This document shows positions 8,917 to 18,244 of a DNA stretch of 51,123 nucleotides, one piece after another. Every line of letters starts with the position of its first letter. Within the stretch, counting starts at the first letter, position 1. The DNA comes from Flavobacteriales bacterium (GTDB lineage Bacteria; Bacteroidota; Bacteroidia; UBA10329). The translations under genes and the position numbers were made by a program. The DNA is taken from the NCBI GenBank assembly GCA_021741075.1, contig JAIOYO010000024.1, forward strand, positions 1 through 51,123. Reading direction: 5' to 3'. The notes under the pieces were generated by a model. That model saw only the letters and a list, made by a program, of their open reading frames with translations, had not been told where the DNA came from and ran no database searches.

Positions 8917-10413
8917 ATGGCCTCATCTCATGACCCACTGAAGTTGCTGATTTCCAGCATGGATACCAATGAGAAACGCTACTTCAAGCTACTCAGCACT
9001 GCCTTTAAGTCAAATTCGAAGACTTTACAACTTTTTGATCTCTTAGATTCTCAGGAAGACCTGTCAGACAACGAACTGATGGTCCGATTGAACGTGTCAT
9101 CCATCAATTCAATCAGAATGCTGCTTAGAAAGCAGTTGTTGAGGGCTATGCGCATTTATCAGGAAGAAAGGAATGAACGATCTGCCATGCGCGGAACCAT
9201 TGGGGAGATTGAGTTCCTTCTTAGTAAACAGTTAACTGGCGAGGCAGAGAAGGAAATTAGGAAAGCTTACAAGAAAGCCGAATCGGTAAACGACCATTTG
9301 GCTTTGTATGAGTTGACGCTAAGAAACAATGAAATCCGAAAGCAGTTTAGGACGTCACAAGATTTGGTCGATGAATTTGAAGATCGCATATCAAAAATGG
9401 AGAATCAGTGTGCGAGGTTGCTAAACTTGGGACGATTGAGGATCATAGATACCGAATGGAATCTCTACATCCAGAATTTTGATCGTGGAGATTCTGAAAG
9501 GAATCGTCAGTTTTTTTACAATCAGATAGAACCATTTCTGAATGAGCTGAAGCTGAACAACTCAGCTCCATTGGAAACCATTCATTCGGCCATTCTCAGA
9601 AGTGGATTCAATACCTTACTTGGTGATGTTCAAGTATCGGAATCGGTTATTGAACAGGCGAACAGGCTCTTTGATTTGGATAATCAATTACTGATAAATA
9701 GGTTCAGCATGTTTGTTGCGCTGAATTACAATCATTCATGTGGTCTTTTCATCAGGGAAATGGTGAACGAATCCTTGAATTGGACACTTTCGACAGAAGA
9801 GGTTCTGGACCGCTATTATGACGAGCTTTTGAAAATACACGGAGACGAAGTCTGTGTCAGGTTTCGCTATTTGCTCTTGAGTGGTAGAATTCGCGCGCTG
9901 AACCGGCTGGGAAGATTTTCAGAATCACTGTTGCTTGAACCGAATTACCGCATCCTCACAGAAGCAGGATGGCAGGTGATTTTCAATAACACACGGGTTC
10001 TTTTGAGCCTCCGATTTGCATCTGCACATTTTCACTTGGGCCAATACCGAAGCGCGCTCGTCTATTTGGAAAAAGGACTCTCCATGAAAGAAGTCAGAGA
10101 TATTGACCTCTTGCGAAGCGTTTATTTATTGGCGGAAGGCCTATGTTACTTGATGCTCGGCAATTGGGAACTGGCAGAAACTAAATTGAGCAATCTCTAT
10201 AAAGGAATCATGAGAACGGATTCCAAAGCTGGTTTCAAATCTGGTCAGATTGAGTTTGTTCGGAAGATATCAACCATTCAAATGAATAATGATGTTGAAG
10301 AGGCCAAACAATTGCGTTCGCGCCTCGAAAAGGAAAAATCAGATGGATTGGTTTTGGATTTCATTAATCTGCCCACCTGGTTATCTAATCGCATGGTAGA
10401 AATGGCCCACTAA
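8917..10413 (+). CDS. Alpha-helical protein of unknown function (TPR-like)
   Basis: A 498-residue protein without a signal peptide or membrane segment. It is built almost entirely of amphipathic helices, with patterns such as AHFHLGQYRSALVYLEKGL and LCYLMLGNWELAETKLSNLY around residues 370-430 that look like tetratricopeptide-type helical pairs. The N-terminal 90 residues (LLISSMDTNEKRYFKLL, then a helix-rich segment with SSINSIRMLLRKQLLRAM) could form a small helix-turn-helix-like unit, but no certain DNA-binding motif is seen. Proteins of this kind occur widely in Bacteroidota without a known role. It is transcribed divergently from the fibre gene across 84 bases. A scaffold or regulatory role is only a guess. 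Confidence 0.75.
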   Translation: MASSHDPLKLLISSMDTNEKRYFKLLSTAFKSNSKTLQLFDLLDSQEDLSDNELMVRLNVSSINSIRMLLRKQLLRAMRIYQEERNERSAMRGTIGEIEFLLSKQLTGEAEKEIRKAYKKAESVNDHLALYELTLRNNEIRKQFRTSQDLVDEFEDRISKMENQCARLLNLGRLRIIDTEWNLYIQNFDRGDSERNRQFFYNQIEPFLNELKLNNSAPLETIHSAILRSGFNTLLGDVQVSESVIEQANRLFDLDNQLLINRFSMFVALNYNHSCGLFIREMVNESLNWTLSTEEVLDRYYDELLKIHGDEVCVRFRYLLLSGRIRALNRLGRFSESLLLEPNYRILTEAGWQVIFNNTRVLLSLRFASAHFHLGQYRSALVYLEKGLSMKEVRDIDLLRSVYLLAEGLCYLMLGNWELAETKLSNLYKGIMRTDSKAGFKSGQIEFVRKISTIQMNNDVEEAKQLRSRLEKEKSDGLVLDFINLPTWLSNRMVEMAH

Positions 10414-10549
10414 CATAGGCTGGTTTTGTGACTTCGCTCACCGACAACTTTTCCGTTCGTTCAAAATATTTCAGCCAAAACGACATCTGCGAGGTTGGTT
10501 GGCTGTCATTTTTTCCGCTAAACAATTGATTTTCAGACATGGAGGGATG

Positions 10550-10579
10550 TTTGAAGAAAGCCTGTTCGACCGATTTTTG
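10550..10579 (+). promoter_or_regulatory. Candidate promoter for clpB
   Basis: TTTG at 10550-10553 and GATTTTTG at 10572-10579 (seven of eight to TAnnTTTG) are separated by 18 bases. They lie about 30 bases before the clpB start. No CIRCE or HrcA-type inverted repeat was noticed in the 195-base gap 10414-10608. Confidence 0.35.
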
Positions 10580-10608
10580 TAAAGAGCGGGTAATAAAACC
10601 AGATTAAA

Positions 10609-13221
10609 ATGAACTTTAATAACTACACAATTAAGTCGCAAGAAGCATTGCAAGCTGCAACGCAAGAGGCGATGAACAATGGCCAGCAGGCTATTGAAAC
10701 AGGACATATACTAAAAGGAGTGTTGAACGTAGACGAAAACGTTACGCCCTTCTTGCTAAAGAAATTGGGGGTAAATCTGCAAGCTTTTGAAGCTGCTGTT
10801 GATAGCCAGGTAAAGAGCTACCCAAAGATTTCTGGTGCACAACCTTACTTGAGTAATCAAGCGACTCAAGTCTTAAACAAAGCCAACAACTTCCTCAAGG
10901 AATTTGGTGATGAATATGTTTCCATTGAGCACATGCTTTTAGCATTGCTTTCAGGTGGCGATACCATTGCCCAATTGATGAAAGACAGTGGCGTAACCGA
11001 AAAAGGACTGAAAGCCGCCATAACCGAACTCAGAAAAGGAGGGAAGGTGACCAGTCAAACGGCAGAAGATACTTATAACGCCTTGGGTAAATACGCCTTG
11101 CATTTGAATGAACTGGCTAAAAGCGGAAAGCTTGACCCAGTTATCGGTAGAGACGAAGAGATAAGACGTGTGCTTCAGATCCTCTCACGAAGAACCAAGA
11201 ATAACCCAATTCTGATTGGTGAACCAGGCGTTGGTAAAACAGCCATTGCCGAAGGATTGGCGCACCGAATCATAAACGGTGACGTTCCAGAGAACCTGAA
11301 ATCCAAACAACTCTATTCCTTAGATATGGGTGCGTTGGTGGCTGGCGCCAAGTACAAAGGCGAGTTTGAAGAGCGTTTGAAGTCCGTAGTAAAGGAGGTG
11401 ATTTCTGCCGATGGCGAGATCGTCCTTTTCATAGATGAGATACATACACTTGTAGGAGCAGGTGGAGGAGAAGGTGCCATGGACGCGGCCAATATTCTAA
11501 AACCAGCTTTGGCCCGAGGCGAACTAAAAGCCATTGGAGCCACTACTTTGAACGAGTACCAGAAGTACTTTGAGAAGGATAAGGCGCTCGAAAGGCGTTT
11601 CCAAAAAGTGATGGTGGATGAGCCTAGCACCGAAGATGCAGTTTCCATCTTACGCGGACTGAAAGAGAAGTACGAAACGCACCACAAGGTTCGTATTAAA
11701 GATGAGGCAATTATCTCAGCTGTAGAACTTTCGCAGCGTTACATCAATGATAGGTTCTTGCCAGATAAGGCCATTGATTTAATTGATGAAGCCGCTTCTA
11801 AACTGCGTATCGAAATCAATTCTTCTCCGCAAGAGTTGGATGAAATCGAGAGAAAGATTCGTCAGTTAGAGATTGAGCGGGAAGCCATCAAACGCGAGAA
11901 AGACCAACCCAAGTTGGATAAACTTGCTTCGCAATTAGCAGAGCTGGGAGAAGAAAGAGATCAGCTGCGTGCTAAATGGCAAAACGAAAAAGACATCGTG
12001 GAAGGCATTCAGCAAGCCAAGGAAGACATTGAGAACTTTAAACTGCAAGCAGAGCAAGCAGAAAGAGCAGGCGATTTTGGTAAGGTAGCCGAGTTGCGCT
12101 ACGGCAAAATCAAAGAAGCCGAAGCCAAGCTCGAAGAAAGCAAATATCAGTTGGCCCAGCTGCAATCCAACTCTCCGATGATAAAAGAGGAAGTGGATTC
12201 GGAAGATATTGCTGGTGTGGTTTCACGTTGGACGGGAATTCCTATCAATAAAATGTTGGAAAGCGACCGTGAGAAATTACTCCGATTGGAAGACGAACTG
12301 CACAAACGCGTGGTTGGACAGGAAGAAGCCATTTCGGCCATTTCGGATGCGGTGCGTAGGAGCAGAGCCGGTTTGCAAGATGAGAAACGACCCATCGGTT
12401 CGTTCATCTTCCTCGGAACAACGGGTGTAGGTAAAACCGAACTCGCGAAAGCCTTGGCAGACTATCTCTTCAATAACGAAAACGCCATGACGCGCATTGA
12501 TATGAGCGAGTATCAAGAACGCCATGCCGTCTCAAGATTGGTAGGTGCGCCTCCGGGATATGTAGGATATGATGAAGGCGGACAGTTGACCGAAGCGGTT
12601 CGTAGAAAGCCTTATTCGATTGTGCTCTTGGATGAGATTGAGAAAGCCCATCCTGATGTGTTTAACATCTTACTGCAAGTGTTGGATGATGGCCGTCTTA
12701 CCGACAACAAGGGCCGAGTGGTGAACTTTAAGAACACCATCATCATCATGACCTCTAACCTTGGCTCGCACCTTATTCAAGACAAGATGGAGAACATCAA
12801 TGAGGCGAATAAGGATGAAGTGTTGGCATCGACCAAAACAGAACTCTTTGAGCTGCTGAAGAAAACGCTCCGTCCAGAGTTCTTGAACAGAATTGATGAC
12901 ATCATCATGTTTACTCCGCTGACGCGCGATGATGTGGCAAGCATTACCAAACTGCAATTGCAGTTGCTTGCCAAGCAGCTGGAGAAGAATGGCATTACAT
13001 TCCAGTTTACGGATGAATGTGTGGAATGGCTCTCACAATTGGGCTACGACCCACAGTTTGGTGCCAGACCTTTGAAGCGTGTCATCCAGCGCGAGGTGCT
13101 GAACGAACTTTCTAAGCAGATACTTGCCGGAAAAGTGAGCAAGGACGGAGTGATAATTCTGGACTGCTTCGACAAGGAGGTTGTGTTTAGAAATCAGTCG
13201 AAGGCAGAGCAGACGGTTTAA
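10609..13221 (+). CDS. clpB: ATP-dependent disaggregase ClpB
   Basis: At 870 residues this is full-length ClpB, the hexameric AAA+ chaperone that pulls polypeptides out of aggregates together with DnaK/DnaJ/GrpE. The Clp N-terminal domain covers residues 1-145. The first ATPase domain has Walker A GEPGVGKT near 204-211 and Walker B LFIDEIH. A long coiled-coil middle domain (about 400-530, rich in E, K and Q), diagnostic for ClpB against ClpA/ClpC, follows. The second ATPase domain has Walker A GTTGVGKT near 603-610, the pore motif GYVGYDEGG, Walker [11 protein letters not shown] and the C-terminal sensor 2 GARPLKR. It stands alone, with a candidate promoter upstream and a rho-independent terminator directly downstream. 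Confidence 0.97.
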   Translation: MNFNNYTIKSQEALQAATQEAMNNGQQAIETGHILKGVLNVDENVTPFLLKKLGVNLQAFEAAVDSQVKSYPKISGAQPYLSNQATQVLNKANNFLKEFGDEYVSIEHMLLALLSGGDTIAQLMKDSGVTEKGLKAAITELRKGGKVTSQTAEDTYNALGKYALHLNELAKSGKLDPVIGRDEEIRRVLQILSRRTKNNPILIGEPGVGKTAIAEGLAHRIINGDVPENLKSKQLYSLDMGALVAGAKYKGEFEERLKSVVKEVISADGEIVLFIDEIHTLVGAGGGEGAMDAANILKPALARGELKAIGATTLNEYQKYFEKDKALERRFQKVMVDEPSTEDAVSILRGLKEKYETHHKVRIKDEAIISAVELSQRYINDRFLPDKAIDLIDEAASKLRIEINSSPQELDEIERKIRQLEIEREAIKREKDQPKLDKLASQLAELGEERDQLRAKWQNEKDIVEGIQQAKEDIENFKLQAEQAERAGDFGKVAELRYGKIKEAEAKLEESKYQLAQLQSNSPMIKEEVDSEDIAGVVSRWTGIPINKMLESDREKLLRLEDELHKRVVGQEEAISAISDAVRRSRAGLQDEKRPIGSFIFLGTTGVGKTELAKALADYLFNNENAMTRIDMSEYQERHAVSRLVGAPPGYVGYDEGGQLTEAVRRKPYSIVLLDEIEKAHPDVFNILLQVLDDGRLTDNKGRVVNFKNTIIIMTSNLGSHLIQDKMENINEANKDEVLASTKTELFELLKKTLRPEFLNRIDDIIMFTPLTRDDVASITKLQLQLLAKQLEKNGITFQFTDECVEWLSQLGYDPQFGARPLKRVIQREVLNELSKQILAGKVSKDGVIILDCFDKEVVFRNQSKAEQTV

Positions 13222-13237
13222 TCTGTGCTTAATTCAT

Positions 13238-13271
13238 AAAAAAAGACCCGACATTTTGCGGGTCTTTTTTA
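13238..13271 (+). terminator. Rho-independent terminator after clpB
   Basis: GACCCG at 13245-13250 pairs with CGGGTC at 13259-13264, extended by an A run on the left pairing with the T run on the right, with an 8-base loop. It starts 17 bases after the clpB stop. Because A and T tracts flank it on both sides, it may act in both directions. Confidence 0.85.
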
Positions 13272-13316
13272 TTTACAATAGTCAGAAGTAGTAGGTTCGA
13301 ATTGTGCACGAAGCGT

Positions 13317-14015
13317 TTAACATATAAGCAACAATCTATGTATACCTCCTGTTTCCTTTGGTGCGCGATGTATGCATGGCAGCACTTGACTCTCCGGATG
13401 GTCAACTGCCAGCTTCCATAAGTGGCCAACGCCTAGGCTGATGGGCTGCGCATGAGGTAGCGCTTGATAGTGCAAGTCGAAGAAATGTTCTGTTAAGAAG
13501 GCTTCGAATCCTTCTTCTTTTCCTCCATAGAGCTTTTTGAGTTCTTCTCTTACTTCGGCAATAAGCACTTTCTGCTTGCCGTGTGCATTAGGCAAAATAT
13601 CGCTTGGTTCTCCATAGTATGTGCACAAGAACGTGTAGGTAGGTATAGGAGAGCGGTCTACATGATACGAATACACATCGGTTGGAAAGAATGGAAATAA
13701 ATCATCCCTATCGTAGTACTTAATGATATTCAGTACGGGCGATGCGCCAATAGCTGAGAGGAGTTTCCAATCGCTGAGAAGAATTTCTCTAGCACGCTGC
13801 CCAGGTACGCTTAGCGTGAGCGCCTCTAGCGTTTCTGGCTCTATGGTGGTAATGTTTTCGGTTGAGTTGAGCTTGCTTACAATCTCTTCAAAATTGCCTT
13901 GGAGCGTGCGCTTCCAACACATTGCATTTATTTCTCCCCGAAATGGGGTGGAAATCAACTCTTGAAAAGTGGAGACGTAGCAAATTTGATTCTCTGCAGG
14001 AGAAGACGGTAGCAT
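13317..14015 (-). CDS. DUF1826-like protein of unknown function
   Basis: A 232-residue soluble protein. The features that suggest the DUF1826 family are the early CWKR motif (NAMCWKRTL, about residues 31-39), the central HVDRSPIPTYTFLCTYYGEPSDILPN, where an HxD pair precedes the aromatic strand, and the terminal IHRAPKETGGIHRLLL. The HxD and later His-Arg elements are reminiscent of a metal-binding double-stranded beta-helix site, but that is inference. The family name is given from memory of such motifs and has not been tested by search. The gene ends before a GreA-like gene on the same strand, 19 bases away. Its stop lies 46 bases from the clpB terminator. Confidence 0.55.
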   Translation of the reverse strand: MLPSSPAENQICYVSTFQELISTPFRGEINAMCWKRTLQGNFEEIVSKLNSTENITTIEPETLEALTLSVPGQRAREILLSDWKLLSAIGASPVLNIIKYYDRDDLFPFFPTDVYSYHVDRSPIPTYTFLCTYYGEPSDILPNAHGKQKVLIAEVREELKKLYGGKEEGFEAFLTEHFFDLHYQALPHAQPISLGVGHLWKLAVDHPESQVLPCIHRAPKETGGIHRLLLIC

Positions 14016-14034
14016 GGCTGCAATCTACCTATTG

Positions 14035-14496
14035 CTAGTAAACTTCAGAAATAGTGTATTTGGTTTTGTTGTATTCAAACGAATCGCCTGCCTTTTTGCC
14101 TTGCATGGCTTGGTAAATAGGAGACTTAGACGATACACCAAAGAGCTCTTGTCCGTTTGCTTCAAATTTCTCGATGCTAACAGACGGGAAAAATGTGTGT
14201 TTATCTGTTTTAACAATAGAGCCCATTGCTACGGTTTGGTGCAACTCTTCTGCCACATGCATTTTATTCAGCACGTTCATTTCTTCTACCACAAAATTGA
14301 GTTGGTCGGCTAAACCGTTTATGAGGTGGTCGTTGGTAGCGTCTAACGATTGCTGTGCGTGGTCTTGTTGGTCTTCTTCCACCGCATTATCGGTGCTATT
14401 CAATTCTTGAATACGTCTCTTAAAATCGTTAATGATTTCTTGCTGTCTTTCTTTGGCCTGTGCCAACACGGTTTTTTTAAATTCTAGCTTGCTCAT
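14035..14496 (-). CDS. GreA/GreB-like transcript cleavage factor family protein
   Basis: A 153-residue protein. The first 85 or so residues form a charged helical hairpin (KERQQEIINDFKRRIQEL, then a turn rich in E/D/Q, then a second helix). The C-terminal half has GreA-like beta structure (VAMGSIVKTD, then SSKSPIYQAMQGKKAGDSFEYNKTKYTISEVY), where SPIYQAMxGKKxGD corresponds to SPLGxALLGKxxGD of GreA. Gre factors enter the RNA polymerase secondary channel and stimulate cleavage of backtracked RNA. Whether the two acidic tip residues needed for that are conserved here cannot be settled by eye: the turn holds EEDQQD. It could instead be a Rnk-like or inhibitory relative. DUF1826-like and membrane protein genes flank it on the same strand. 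Confidence 0.7.
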   Translation of the reverse strand: MSKLEFKKTVLAQAKERQQEIINDFKRRIQELNSTDNAVEEDQQDHAQQSLDATNDHLINGLADQLNFVVEEMNVLNKMHVAEELHQTVAMGSIVKTDKHTFFPSVSIEKFEANGQELFGVSSKSPIYQAMQGKKAGDSFEYNKTKYTISEVY

Positions 14497-14601
14497 GTCT
14501 TAATGTGTTAACTGTGTGCAAGCTAATGTGTACGAAAGTGCAATTTCCTGATGCGTGTCAGGGTTTGAAATAAGCTTTGTCATTAAAAGCCATGGAGCGG
14601 C

Positions 14602-15084
14602 CTACAACCATTTTCCTTCTGCTTCGGTGGCATCCCAAACAGAGAGGTTAAGTTTAAGGGCTACGTCTTTTGCAAGTTTAAGCGCGTCTTGCAAGTTTTC
14701 TGTTTCAAACAAGCGAATACGCTGGTTTTGTTCGGTAGCCAAATTAACCTGTATAACCGATTGCTTGGTGGTAATACTAGCGTTAGACCGTCCGTAAGTT
14801 GAACTTACGAAGGTTGTTTTAAAAACAGAAACACACTTAATTGGGGGCAAGGGTTCCCAATTGCCAAAGCTTTTGTTACCTATAGCCGTTATCATACGAT
14901 AGGTTCGGTCTTTAAAATTTAGTTCAATACCACTTTGGTAGGCAATTAAACCGCCTGCCCCAAGGGCCAATACAAGGCCAAAAAGAGGATAAGTAGTCAA
15001 AGCCACTATACTAAATACAGCTGCCAGTACGCCAATTATTTTTATGGGCATCGGTTTATCTCGCTTGTAGAGGAACTGATACAT
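14602..15084 (-). CDS. Small membrane protein of unknown function
   Basis: A 160-residue protein with a short basic N-terminus, then two closely spaced hydrophobic segments (about residues 13-50, IIGVLAAVFSIVALTTYPLFGLVLALGAGGLIAY) that would form a helical hairpin in the inner membrane. A soluble C-terminal region with beta-like alternation follows (IKCVSVFKTTFVSS, SVIQVNLATEQNQRIRLFET) and a terminal helix. This resembles bacterial PH-like or DUF-type membrane proteins, but no named family is recognised. It lies 105 bases upstream of the GreA-like gene on the same strand. An internal Met at residue 12 is an alternative start. Confidence 0.6.
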   Translation of the reverse strand: MYQFLYKRDKPMPIKIIGVLAAVFSIVALTTYPLFGLVLALGAGGLIAYQSGIELNFKDRTYRMITAIGNKSFGNWEPLPPIKCVSVFKTTFVSSTYGRSNASITTKQSVIQVNLATEQNQRIRLFETENLQDALKLAKDVALKLNLSVWDATEAEGKWL

Positions 15085-15127
15085 GGCTTTTGTTGGTTTG
15101 TAATATTGGTAGCAGGTTACGGCTATG

Positions 15128-15238
15128 AAAATAGGGCTTTAATTCCTTCGATCTTTCGCCCGAAGGTGAAACTGCAAGGCGTGATGAACTTGCGGCATAC
15201 ACTTCACTCTCTATTTTTAAAATTGATGTTGTAGGTGG
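15128..15238. repeat. Nested inverted repeats, attC-like in outline, beside the decayed gene
   Basis: AAAATAG at 15128-15134 pairs with CTATTTT at 15211-15217. Inside it, CCTTCG at 15145-15150 pairs with CGAAGG at 15161-15166. Just outside lies GTTGTAGGTGG (15228-15238), whose inverted near-copy GTTGTAGGTAG is found on the minus strand at 15722-15712, immediately before the start of the decayed gene. A long imperfect palindrome after a gene plus a short core at each boundary recalls integron attC sites, but the cores do not match the usual GTTRRRY. No integrase is in the window. Confidence 0.4.
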
Positions 15239-15706
15239 TTTTTTCAACTTTTAAAGTACGGTTTGAATTCAACTGTCGTCTTTTTGCACCGCCAAGGGAG
15301 CCAAAACCTTGATAGTATTTGAATGTTTGTGATACTTGTCCTACGTCACCTAAAAGTTTGATGTCGTCTTTGTTCCTTGGTGTTTCACGTTAACTGGATT
15401 TGAGAAAAGGTGTCTGATGATATGCGAAACCTCTTCGTGGTTTTCGTTAATAAATTCGTTCGGCCATTCTGGAATTTCACAAGCCCTGTCCAACCAAAAA
15501 CAGAATGCGTCATTCGAGATTTCGAACATCATTCGTATTCGGCCAGGTATTTCAACTGAGTTAAATCTTAGAAAGCTTTAAGAATTGAATTCGTCCCAAA
15601 GCTTGAATTCTAGGTTTTCAAGCAACGGTTTCTGTCCGAGTGTTCGGAAAATGGTGTCAAAAATGTCCACGACACGTTGAACTTTTGGAGTGATCTGAAG
15701 CTTCAT
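15204..15706 (-). pseudogene. Decayed gene with an in-frame stop and a frameshift
   Basis: Read from the ATG at 15706, 42 codons (MKLQITPKVQRVVDIF to WDEFNS) run into TAA at 15580-15578. The same frame continues without interruption through SFLRFNSVEIPGRIRM and HIIRHLFSNPVNVKHQGTK. Near 15363-15370 the protein-like signal moves to another frame (DIKLLGDVGQVSQTFKYYQG, GFGSLGGAKRRQ), ending at TGA 15206-15204. Together the three pieces make a plausible protein of about 165 residues, so one nonsense and one single-base shift are inferred. The internal ATG at 15532 could still give a 60-residue product. The family is not recognised. Sequencing error cannot be excluded. Confidence 0.6.
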
Positions 15707-15984
15707 TAAAACTACCTACAACGGCAGATATAAATAATTTGTTCATGGTTTTACGTTTAGATGATGCAAGCTGTTTGTGTCGTACAAATGTTGATGCTTT
15801 CAGTAAATAAGTCAAATCAATAGTTACTATATAAGTATAAGTATATACTATAATTAGTATGAATGAAGTGAACTATTTAGCATGATGGAGAGCCATGGTA
15901 TCTTCTGTCCGTTGGGCTAATTTGTCATCACAAAACCTGACAAAAGTCTAGTGAGTAATCAAATCGCAACTTACTTTAGCCGAT
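15707..15984. other. AT-rich gap without a gene
   Basis: This stretch lies between the decayed gene and the ATP-cone protein gene. It contains a very AT-rich segment at about 15823-15863 with overlapping small inverted repeats built from AGTATA/TATACT. No tRNA, convincing ORF or terminator was seen. A 29-codon minus-strand frame starting near 15753 with a signal-peptide-like opening (MNKLFISAVVG) soon ends and is not called. Confidence 0.45.
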
Positions 15985-16845
15985 ATGGAGCAGGTCGATA
16001 AAACGCTTATTATAAAAGCGTCTGGAGAAAAAGTGCCGTTTGATGTAACGCGGTTGAGGCGTTCGTTGCAACGCTCAAAGGCTGAACCAAAAGCAATTGA
16101 AGAAGTTATTCTGGCCATTAATGCACAGTTGCATAATAACATGAGCACCAAGGATATCTATAGAAAGGCATTTGCATTGCTCCGCAAAACACCGGGTTCT
16201 AGTGCAGCGCGTTACAAGCTAAAAGCTGCCATCTTAGAACTTGGTCCTGCAGGTTTTGCCTTCGAAAAGTTTGTGGCAGAGGTGCTCAAACACGATGGTT
16301 ACCATACACAGTTGAATCAGATTGAACAGGGAGTGTGTGTAAAACATGAAGTAGATATTGTGCTAGAACGCGGAAGCATGCGCGCTATGGTAGAGTGTAA
16401 ATTCCACAGCGATAAAGGCAAATACTCCGATGTTAAGATTCCGTTGTATATCCAATCGCGATTTAAAGATGTGGAAGCAACATGGCAGCAAATGCCCGAA
16501 CACAAAGGCAAACACTTTGAAGGTTGGGTGGTAACCAATACGCGGTTTACCACAGATGCAGAGCAGTATGGCAATTGTGCTGGACTTACGCTTTTGAGTT
16601 GGGATTCGCCCGAAGAAGGAAGTCTAAAACAACGCATAGATAGAGCAGGTTTGCATCCTATTACCAGTTTAACCACGCTATCTACGGCAGAAAAAAAGAT
16701 ACTACTAGCGCAAGACGTGGTTTTGAGTTCAGAATTGTGTCAACGGCCACAGCTGCTAGCCATGGAAGGCATTAGCAAAAACCGCAAAAAGAGAATTCTA
16801 CAAGAAGCACACGACCTATGCCTGCTGAACGGAAATAGTCATTGA
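15985..16845 (+). CDS. ATP-cone domain fused to Mrr-like restriction endonuclease
   Basis: A 286-residue protein of two recognisable parts. Residues 5-90 (IIKASGEKVPFDVTRLRRSL to FALLRKTPGSSAARY) are an ATP-cone, the nucleotide-sensing domain known from ribonucleotide reductases and NrdR. Residues 92-200 are a PD-(D/E)xK nuclease of the Mrr type: a helix GFAFEKFVAEVLKHDGY, then HEVDIVLERG with the metal-binding Asp, and AMVECKF providing the ExK pair. The C-terminal 60 residues are helical with a possible helix-hairpin element (LAMEGISKNRKKRIL). An ATP- or dATP-gated DNA nuclease is inferred. The next gene starts one base after its stop codon, so the two are almost certainly co-transcribed and translationally coupled. 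Confidence 0.85.
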   Translation: MEQVDKTLIIKASGEKVPFDVTRLRRSLQRSKAEPKAIEEVILAINAQLHNNMSTKDIYRKAFALLRKTPGSSAARYKLKAAILELGPAGFAFEKFVAEVLKHDGYHTQLNQIEQGVCVKHEVDIVLERGSMRAMVECKFHSDKGKYSDVKIPLYIQSRFKDVEATWQQMPEHKGKHFEGWVVTNTRFTTDAEQYGNCAGLTLLSWDSPEEGSLKQRIDRAGLHPITSLTTLSTAEKKILLAQDVVLSSELCQRPQLLAMEGISKNRKKRILQEAHDLCLLNGNSH

Positions 16846-16846
16846 T

Positions 16847-18229
16847 ATGAGCACAGAAAATAAGATTACCATCCACTTTTTGGGAGCCGCAGGAACCGTA
16901 ACGGGTTCTAAGTTTTTAATAGATACAGGAGAACATAAGATTCTGGTCGATTGTGGACTTTTTCAAGGACTAAAAGCGCTTCGACTTAAAAACTGGGACC
17001 AGTTTCCGGTAAATGTGCCAGAGATAGATGCTGTGGTGTTAACACATGGCCACATGGACCATACCGGGTATCTGCCTAGGTTAATGAAGATGGGGTTTAA
17101 AGGTCCGATACATGGCACACGCCCAACGTTAGAAATTGCGGAGATTATTTTGCTTGATAGCGCTAAGATTCAAGAAGAAGAAGCCAAAAAGGCCAATCAA
17201 GAAGGTTACTCAAAGCACCATCCTGCCGAACCATTGTATGATTTGAAAGATGCAGAACAGGCCATTGCGCACTTCAATTCATTAAAAGAAGATGAATGGA
17301 TTGAGCTTTATCCAGAAATCAACATCCGGTTTCAATACAACGGCCACATTATTGGCGCCACGTTTATAGAAATGGACATCAAGGGCAAACGGTTTGTCTT
17401 TTCGGGAGATATTGGAAGACCACAAGACAAGCTACTGCGCCCGCCCAAAAAGCCCCAAAAAGCAGATATTCTGTTTATGGAAAGCACCTATGGCGATAGA
17501 ATTCATTCCGAAGAAAACATCGAAGAACGGTTAAAGGAAATCATTAATACTACCTATGCGAATGGCGGCACGCTTATCATTCCAAGTTTTGCCGTAGAGC
17601 GCACACAAACGCTTATGTACGTTTTATGGAAATTGCGTCAGGCACACGCCATTCCGCAAATGCCGTTGATTATGGACAGCCCCATGGCAGCCAATGTGCT
17701 CAAAGTGTTTGAGGATAACCGCGAATGGCACACGCTGAAGCCCGAAGAATACAATGGCATGTGCAACATGTTCCGAATTGTGGAGAGCTACAAAGAAACG
17801 TGGGAAATCATTAACGATGAGAAGCCCAAAATTGTAATTGCGGGTAGTGGAATGATTAGCGGTGGGCGCGTGCTTACCTATTTGCAGCATTACATTGGTA
17901 AACTCGAAACAACCGTCTTGTTGGCTGGTTTTCAGGCAGAGGGCACACGAGGCAGAAAACTTTTAGAAGGAGCTTCTGAGCTTAAAATTTACGGTAAAGA
18001 GTATCCCGTAGAAGCAGAGGTTATTAACCTCGAAGTACTTTCTGCCCATGCCGACCAGCCAGAAATGTTGGATTGGATGAGCGAGATAAAAACCGCTCCA
18101 TCACATACATTCATTGTGCATGGCGAAGCTGAGGCTGCTGCCACCTTCAAGGCGAAAATAAAAGAACGCTACGGATGGGAATCTACCGTTCCAGAGTTGT
18201 ACTCCATTGTGGAGATTCTGGTCGAATAA
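16847..18229 (+). CDS. Beta-CASP metallo-beta-lactamase-fold ribonuclease
   Basis: At 460 residues this is the standard length for bacterial MBL-fold proteins of the CPSF73/Ysh1 group. The metallo-beta-lactamase signature HGHMDHTG appears near residues 66-73. Further metal ligands are in the GHIIGA segment and FSGDIGRP (motifs 3 and 4). The beta-CASP inserted domain occupies roughly 200-370, with PSFAVERTQTLMY and SGMISGGRV, and the RNA-specificity end carries LSAHADQ and FIVHGEAEAA. Such enzymes are zinc-dependent RNases, often acting 5' to 3' or as endonucleases on RNA. It follows the ATP-cone/Mrr gene by one base and precedes cbpA by 15 bases. Confidence 0.9.
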   Translation: MSTENKITIHFLGAAGTVTGSKFLIDTGEHKILVDCGLFQGLKALRLKNWDQFPVNVPEIDAVVLTHGHMDHTGYLPRLMKMGFKGPIHGTRPTLEIAEIILLDSAKIQEEEAKKANQEGYSKHHPAEPLYDLKDAEQAIAHFNSLKEDEWIELYPEINIRFQYNGHIIGATFIEMDIKGKRFVFSGDIGRPQDKLLRPPKKPQKADILFMESTYGDRIHSEENIEERLKEIINTTYANGGTLIIPSFAVERTQTLMYVLWKLRQAHAIPQMPLIMDSPMAANVLKVFEDNREWHTLKPEEYNGMCNMFRIVESYKETWEIINDEKPKIVIAGSGMISGGRVLTYLQHYIGKLETTVLLAGFQAEGTRGRKLLEGASELKIYGKEYPVEAEVINLEVLSAHADQPEMLDWMSEIKTAPSHTFIVHGEAEAAATFKAKIKERYGWESTVPELYSIVEILVE

Positions 18230-18244
18230 TAACAACAGAAACAA

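Noticed and set aside
12147..12407. Minus-strand frames of 60-125 codons within clpB
   Set aside because: They are antisense to ClpB in a region coding for invariant motifs, with no independent support.
15823..15863. AT-rich small inverted repeats as a replication origin or iterons
   Set aside because: No DnaA-box cluster or replication gene is adjacent. The pattern is explained by low-complexity AT sequence.
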